From: Mesorhizobium sp.
GTDB taxonomy: Bacteria > Pseudomonadota > Alphaproteobacteria > Rhizobiales > Rhizobiaceae
Length of the DNA stretch: 64,000 nucleotides
Assembly: GCA_004020315.1 (NCBI GenBank)
Contig: SAQG01000016.1
Location: 1-64,000 of the forward strand
Reading direction: 5' to 3'
Each line of letters opens with the position of its first letter. Positions within the stretch are counted from its first letter, which is position 1. Below the pieces are notes generated by a model that was not told the DNA's origin, ran no database searches, and saw only the letters and a program-made list of their open reading frames with translations. Shown here piece after piece: positions 60,296-64,000 of the stretch. Position numbers and translations under genes: made by a program.

Positions 60296-61114
60296 TCAGT
60301 CTCCGGCGACGAAGAACGTCCACTGTCCATCCGGAGTGATGCCGACGCGGTAGAAGATGTAGGCGCCGAACTGCTTCATGCTGTCATAGTCGCCGGCGGT
60401 GACGATCTTGAACAGCTCGACCCGCTGCCTGGCGTTGAGCTTGTCCAGCGGCAGCGCGAAGAAATATGGCCAGACATAGAGCTCCTGCGGCGTGCCGACA
60501 TCGACATGGACATAGCCGGCACTGAGCACCTCTTCCAGGATGGCGAGGATTTCCTGGCCTTCCGTATCGCCCGAAAGACCTTTCAGGAAGGTGATCGGGT
60601 CGCCTTCGATCTCGCTCAGCGACAATTGGGTCATCGTATCGCCCTGGCCGATCAGCGGCCGGAGCTTTTCGATGTCGCCGCTCTTGCAGGCCTCGATGAT
60701 TAGATCGTGCATGCGCCTGACCGGCTCCGGCAGCTTGCCGAGATCGTAGACGACCTCGGGCAGGGGTTCATCAGGATCGGCTTGCGGATTGGCCATGCCA
60801 CCATCGTCTGTTGGCCCCCCCGGTACGACCTGTTCCCGTTCGTCGGGCGGCGTCGGCTGGGTGGCCGCAGGCGGTGTTGTGCCGAGCGGGTCGGGCATCG
60901 GCACCGCTGCTCCTGGCGGCGACATGTCGTTATCGGCGGGCGGCGTGACTGGCGAGGGCAGATCCTCGCGCTTGATTTCACTCAGCGCATAGGCAGGGCT
61001 GCTTGCGAGGCAAAGCGCTAGCGGAACCGCGGCGCAAAAAGCGGCGAGCCGGATGCTGAGGACCAAGCCACGCGGCTGGCCTGACGTCGAAAAATTCACC
61101 GCCTGCCTCTCCAT
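60296..61114 (-). CDS. Secreted hypothetical protein with Pro-rich linker
   Basis: A 272-residue exported protein. A long signal peptide (LVLSIRLAAFCAAVPLALCL then ASSPAYA) is followed by a low-complexity Pro/Gly/Asp-rich linker (about 55-115, PPADNDMSPPGAAVPMPDPL and PPAATQPTPPDEREQVVPGG). The C-terminal domain of about 150 residues includes LIEACKSGDIEKLRPLIGQG and ILEEVLSAGYVHVDVGTPQE, ending QWTFFVAGD. The domain looks conserved in rhizobial genomes but is unassigned. It has no cysteines in the domain apart from one. Periplasmic location is expected. Confidence 0.78.
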   Translation of the reverse strand: MERQAVNFSTSGQPRGLVLSIRLAAFCAAVPLALCLASSPAYALSEIKREDLPSPVTPPADNDMSPPGAAVPMPDPLGTTPPAATQPTPPDEREQVVPGGPTDDGGMANPQADPDEPLPEVVYDLGKLPEPVRRMHDLIIEACKSGDIEKLRPLIGQGDTMTQLSLSEIEGDPITFLKGLSGDTEGQEILAILEEVLSAGYVHVDVGTPQELYVWPYFFALPLDKLNARQRVELFKIVTAGDYDSMKQFGAYIFYRVGITPDGQWTFFVAGD

Positions 61115-61257
61115 GATTCCGTCCAGATGCCCAGGCCCCCTTATAGGTGCCCAAGGCTCTTACAGTGCCCCAAGCCCTCACAGGGTGCCAGGCCCGCCCA
61201 GGTACCCGGGGCATGACGCCCAAGCGGCACGCCGTCGTCAAAGATCCTGATGCCGGT

Positions 61258-61515
61258 TCAGTGCCGCAACCGTCCTGGTCCGAAGGCCCCGGCTATCACC
61301 TTTTCACGCATGCGGTCGAGCAGGGCAAGGGCCGAGGTCTCGCCATTGGCGCGCAGCATTTCGCCGAACGCGGTTTCGAGGGCCGCCTCGGCGATGATTT
61401 CCGGCTCGATTCCGGCCAAAAGCCCTTCCGCCCAGGCCTCGCTGTGGCTTTCCACGGCAGTCAGGCGCTTTTCTTCCCTGACCAGCGCGTCGATGTCGTT
61501 GACGCCATGTTCCAT
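61258..61515 (-). CDS. Hypothetical helical protein (85 aa)
   Basis: An 85-residue, mostly helical protein beginning MEHGVNDIDALVREEKRLTA, with ALETAFGEMLRANGETSALA and LLDRMREKVIAGAFGPGRLR. It is acidic and lacks a signal peptide or membrane helix. ATG 61515 has AAGGGTGG about 9 bases upstream; a TTG seven codons earlier is less likely. Its neighbours give no functional hint. The 312 bases after it on the right contain two small inverted repeats (gttgcagaagtgcaac near 61763) and an AT-rich stretch, but no gene. Confidence 0.6.
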   Translation of the reverse strand: MEHGVNDIDALVREEKRLTAVESHSEAWAEGLLAGIEPEIIAEAALETAFGEMLRANGETSALALLDRMREKVIAGAFGPGRLRH

Positions 61516-61827
61516 TGCGATGTCCACCCTTTTCAAGCGGCGATCCGGCAGATGCGGATCAGGCTTGGGCTGTCCCTTTTACACGCAGGTCAAGTAAGTA
61601 CTTGTAAATACGCCATTTCTAGGGTCGTTTTCGGCAAGACTCGTCACGTTGTGCTAACCTGCGTTCGATCCGATTCAAACTTAGCCGATTAGGCCGGAGA
61701 GCGGGATGAAAACCTTCAGTTTGAGTTAATTCCACATCCGCGCGGTAACGTTTCGTTAATACCGTTGCAGAAGTGCAACACAACAATTGCACTAAGACGC
61801 CACCGGACACAAGCAGGGGTACGAAAG
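61516..61827. other. 312-base intergenic region
   Basis: It lies between the small helical protein and the TIGR02301 gene, which read in the same (minus) direction. It contains cgttaatacc and ttaattcc AT-rich stretches and a small palindrome (gttgca / tgcaac). I looked for CtrA-type TTAA-N7-TTAA pairs and saw none. Nothing else is supported. Confidence 0.35.
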
Positions 61828-62205
61828 TCAGTTGCCGTAGCGCGAGGCGATGTCGCGCGACAGCGTCTCGCCTTCCTTCATGTAGCGGCTGATGGCTTCG
61901 GTCGCCGAGGCGGTACACTGCGTGTAGGTGCCGCCGAAGGAGCGGTAGCCGCGATTGAAGCTGGCGATGAAGCGGGCACGCCGCTCCGGGTCCGGGTTTT
62001 CCGAAGCAATCAGCTTCTCCATCTCGACCCGCCACTGGTCGCCCTTCTCGCCGCACAGATTACGCAGGAAATGCAGCGACCCAAGCACCTCCGCCAGCCG
62101 CATCAGCCCCGGCTCGAACGGCGACTCGGCGGCCAGAGCCGGCCGCGCCCCGATTGCCGTACTGGCGGCGAGGCAAGCTGCAAGGAAAAGCGATGCGCGG
62201 ATCAT
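61828..62205 (-). CDS. TIGR02301-family exported protein
   Basis: A 125-residue periplasmic protein. A signal peptide (MIRASLFLAACLAASTAIGA through ALAAE) precedes the family core: LMRLAEVLGSLHFLRNLCGE, RVEMEKLIASENPDPERRAR then FIASFNRGYRSFGGTYTQCT and EGETLSRDIASRYGN. The two cysteines in LRNLCGE and YTQCTAS are conserved in the family and may form a disulphide. The function is unknown; the family is restricted to alphaproteobacteria. It lies 48 bases downstream of the Nudix gene on the same strand. Confidence 0.9.
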   Translation of the reverse strand: MIRASLFLAACLAASTAIGARPALAAESPFEPGLMRLAEVLGSLHFLRNLCGEKGDQWRVEMEKLIASENPDPERRARFIASFNRGYRSFGGTYTQCTASATEAISRYMKEGETLSRDIASRYGN

Positions 62206-62253
62206 AAGTCTATGTGGCCAAACAATTTGTCGGCTGCAAGGCGATTTTGGACG

Positions 62254-62673
62254 TTACGCCCGTGCATTCCGGAGCAATTCGTCGGCAACGGCAAACACCG
62301 AAGCGGCAAGCGGCAGCGCCGTCATTTCGCTGAGCGTATAGAAGGCGGCGGTCTCGGCGTCGTCGCCGGCCGCGGGCTCGCCGCCGGCATAGGTGGCGCC
62401 GAATACCGTCAGCAGATAGTCGACCGGGTGCCCGTCGCTGCCGCCGTCGATGTGGATTTCCCGAAGGGGGCGATAATTGCGCGCCTGCAACCCGGTTTCT
62501 TCCAGCAATTCGCGTTTCGCGGCTTCTTCCAGCGTTTCGCCTGCCTCGACCTTGCCGCCTGGAAACGCGTAAAATCCTTGCGAAGGCTGCCGCGCCCGCT
62601 TGACCAGCAGCACCGTGTCGCCGCGGACAATGGCGACCGAGACAGCCGGGAGTATCTTACGCATCTCGTCCAT
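62254..62673 (-). CDS. Nudix hydrolase
   Basis: A 139-residue Nudix protein. The Nudix box is GGKVEAGETLEEAAKRELLE plus ETGL, with all the usual acidic residues. A preceding strand reads VAIVRGDTVLLVKRARQPSQ and FYAFPGGKV. The pattern KRARQPSQGFYAFPGG is common among hydrolases of nucleoside diphosphate derivatives and NADH/ADP-ribose types, but specificity is open. ATG 62673 has GGAG 4 bases upstream; Met codons at 62664 and 62697 are alternatives. It is divergent from the SRAP gene. Confidence 0.87.
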   Translation of the reverse strand: MDEMRKILPAVSVAIVRGDTVLLVKRARQPSQGFYAFPGGKVEAGETLEEAAKRELLEETGLQARNYRPLREIHIDGGSDGHPVDYLLTVFGATYAGGEPAAGDDAETAAFYTLSEMTALPLAASVFAVADELLRNARA

Positions 62674-62797
62674 GGATCTCCGATCGTCATTTACCACAGC
62701 CGGTTGTGGACCGGTCGGCGTGAAGAAGCATTAGCGGTTGCGCAACGCCGGTTCCATCGCCACCTTCACATCCGACCCATTCAACGAGTTTTAGCTT

Positions 62798-63574
62798 ATG
62801 TGCGGACGCTTCGCCTTGACCGCTACGCCGGATCAGACCGCCGCTTTTCTCGGTCTGGCGGAACTGGAGGATTTTCCGGCCCGCTACAACATCGCACCGA
62901 CACAGCCGGTGCTGATGGCGATTGCCGGCTTGCCGCAGGCGCCAGGCTCGAACCTGCCCGACCGGCAGCCGATGCTGGTGCGCTGGGGGCTGATCCCGGC
63001 CTGGGTGAAGGACACGCGTGAGTTTCCGTTGCTGTTCAACGCCCGCTCGGAGGGAGCAATGGAAAAGGCCTCGTTTCGCACCGCCATGCGCCATCGCCGC
63101 GCTTTGGTGCCGGCTTCCGGCTTCTACGAATGGCGCCAAACGAACGGCAAAGAGCCAGGCGGCAAGAGGGGACAGCCCTATTGGGTGCGGCCGAAGCATG
63201 GCGGGCTTGTCGCCTTCGCCGGACTGATCGAGACCTATGCCGAGCCGGGCGGTTCGGAAATGGACACCGGCGCCATCCTGACCGTCAACGCCAATGCCGA
63301 CATTGCCCATATCCACGACCGGATGCCGGTGGTGATAGATCCGCAGGATTTCGCCCGCTGGCTGGATTGCCGCACGCTGGAGCCGCGCGACGTGGCCGAT
63401 CTGCTCAGACCGGCACAGCTCGATTTCTTCGAGGCTGTCCCGGTTTCCGACCTCGTCAACAAGGTCGCCAACACCGGACCGGAGATTCAGGAAAGGGGCG
63501 TCGTGGGGCCGGAGCCCGAGAAGACCAGGCGCCAGAAGCCCGGCGCCGACGACAGTCAGATGACCTTGTTTTAG
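62798..63574 (+). CDS. SRAP-domain protein (YedK/HMCES family)
   Basis: A 258-residue SOS-response-associated peptidase-type protein. Catalytic Cys2 is exposed after Met removal (MCGRFALTATPDQTAAFLGL), Asn in ARYNIAPTQPVL, Glu in SGFYEWRQTNG and His in HIHDRMPVVI complete the abasic-site crosslink site. The family forms a thiazolidine link to abasic sites in single-stranded DNA and also has proteolytic self-processing. No LexA-type box was recognised upstream. The window also encodes two uracil-DNA glycosylases, which produce abasic sites, though they are not in the same operon. Confidence 0.92.
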   Translation: MCGRFALTATPDQTAAFLGLAELEDFPARYNIAPTQPVLMAIAGLPQAPGSNLPDRQPMLVRWGLIPAWVKDTREFPLLFNARSEGAMEKASFRTAMRHRRALVPASGFYEWRQTNGKEPGGKRGQPYWVRPKHGGLVAFAGLIETYAEPGGSEMDTGAILTVNANADIAHIHDRMPVVIDPQDFARWLDCRTLEPRDVADLLRPAQLDFFEAVPVSDLVNKVANTGPEIQERGVVGPEPEKTRRQKPGADDSQMTLF

Positions 63575-63656
63575 CAGTAGCTGCTAATTCCCGGGGCGCT
63601 TCAGCGCCTTCATTGCCGGCGCCCCAGTTCCTGGCGACCGGCCGCCGCACGTCACA

Positions 63657-63812
63657 TCAGGCAGCGCGCGGCGATGTGATCTTCTGCACCGGCTTTTTCT
63701 TCTTCGCCGTGTGGAGAAGGGCGGCGACGATCGCGGCCGGGCCGATCGCCCGGTACTGGCTGGCGAGCGCCGGTTGCTTGGCGCTGCCAGAGTCCTGCTT
63801 GGTTCGGGGCAT
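63657..63812 (-). CDS. Small basic hypothetical protein (51 aa)
   Basis: A 51-residue frame from ATG 63812 reads MPRTKQDSGSAKQPALASQY then RAIGPAAIVAALLHTAKKKK and PVQKITSPRAA. AGGGAAGAG lies 5 bases before the ATG. The peptide has Lys/Arg-rich ends and a short hydrophobic middle (IGPAAIVAALLH), as in small conserved proteins of rhizobia. No function is known. The 3' end is at the start of an AT-richer region (63900-64000), which holds no gene I can see. Confidence 0.55.
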   Translation of the reverse strand: MPRTKQDSGSAKQPALASQYRAIGPAAIVAALLHTAKKKKPVQKITSPRAA

Positions 63813-64000
63813 TTTTCTCTTCCCTGGTAACGTCTTCGTGTCCGCGTTTGCTGGTCGAATCCGACCAAATCGTGACATCTGGTGATCTAGCCGGCGAATG
63901 TTTCATGACTGTGCCGAGATGTTTAATAAAATGTTTCACTGCGTCATTACCTGTGATCCAGCGACTCTTTTGCCGAAAGTTGCGACTTGACGGCAACACT

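Noticed and set aside
1..64000. CRISPR arrays, prophage or plasmid replication genes
   Set aside because: No regular spacer-repeat arrays, phage structural genes or replication initiators were seen.

Overview
The window is a GC-rich chromosomal stretch that reads as an alphaproteobacterium of the order Hyphomicrobiales, most probably Mesorhizobium or a close relative. This is an inference from three things: the block rsh-pyrE-acpS-lepB-rnc-era-recO in rhizobial order; rhizobial-type proteins (PleC-like kinase, TIGR02301, DUF2339, the RimK-like/C39 pair); and intergenic mosaic repeats of the kind known from rhizobia. There is no plasmid, phage or symbiosis-island signature apart from the edge of an IS630-type element at the left end.

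Layout. 0-9 kb: IS630 transposase start, a PAS sensor kinase, pepN, a lone CoxL-like molybdopterin subunit and an EamA exporter. 9-20 kb: an XRE/MmyB regulator, a family-4-like uracil-DNA glycosylase, ETF-ubiquinone oxidoreductase, a DUF922 protease, an EEP-family protein, AMP nucleosidase, several small secreted or membrane proteins, and an orphan amino-acid binding protein. 20-29 kb: a leucine-degradation locus (tetR, ivd, mccB, mccA) interleaved with a VapBC-type toxin-antitoxin pair, a macrodomain protein and three tandem secreted paralogues. 29-38 kb: HisC-like aminotransferase, tRNA-Ser(GCU), a porin remnant, a hydrolase, Slt-type transglycosylase, dapA-smpB, a GH25 lysozyme and a coupled NYN/UDGb pair. 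38-47.4 kb: the housekeeping block rpoZ, rsh, pyrE, acpS, lepB, rnc, era, recO. 47.4-55 kb: DUF2339 membrane protein, an ECF sigma/anti-sigma pair, and the coupled GNAT-C39 / RimK-like ATP-grasp pair. 55-64 kb: a GGDEF-EAL protein, an HD hydrolase, ygfZ, dihydroorotase, hypothetical proteins, a Nudix hydrolase, a YedK/HMCES-type SRAP protein and a small basic protein.

The most striking theme is gene decay in and around conserved operons. I see six remnants: a MarR-type fragment, a porin fragment, an internally deleted DUF2062 gene still coupled to acpS, a phosphotransferase gene broken by one homopolymer loss and one 8-bp tandem expansion, a truncated hotdog thioesterase after recO, and a frameshifted solitary VapB-type antitoxin. 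A second theme is repeats: three long mosaic elements with the same two-hairpin plan, two shorter ones touching stop and start codons, and two large nested palindromes. One long element supplies the last codons of the tetR gene.

The best candidates for a poorly described system are the GNAT-C39 peptidase plus RimK-like ligase pair, which looks like a peptide- or protein-modifying module with no visible substrate, and the leucine locus carrying toxin-antitoxin, macrodomain and secreted-paralogue cargo. All functional calls come from reading the sequence; no database search was run.
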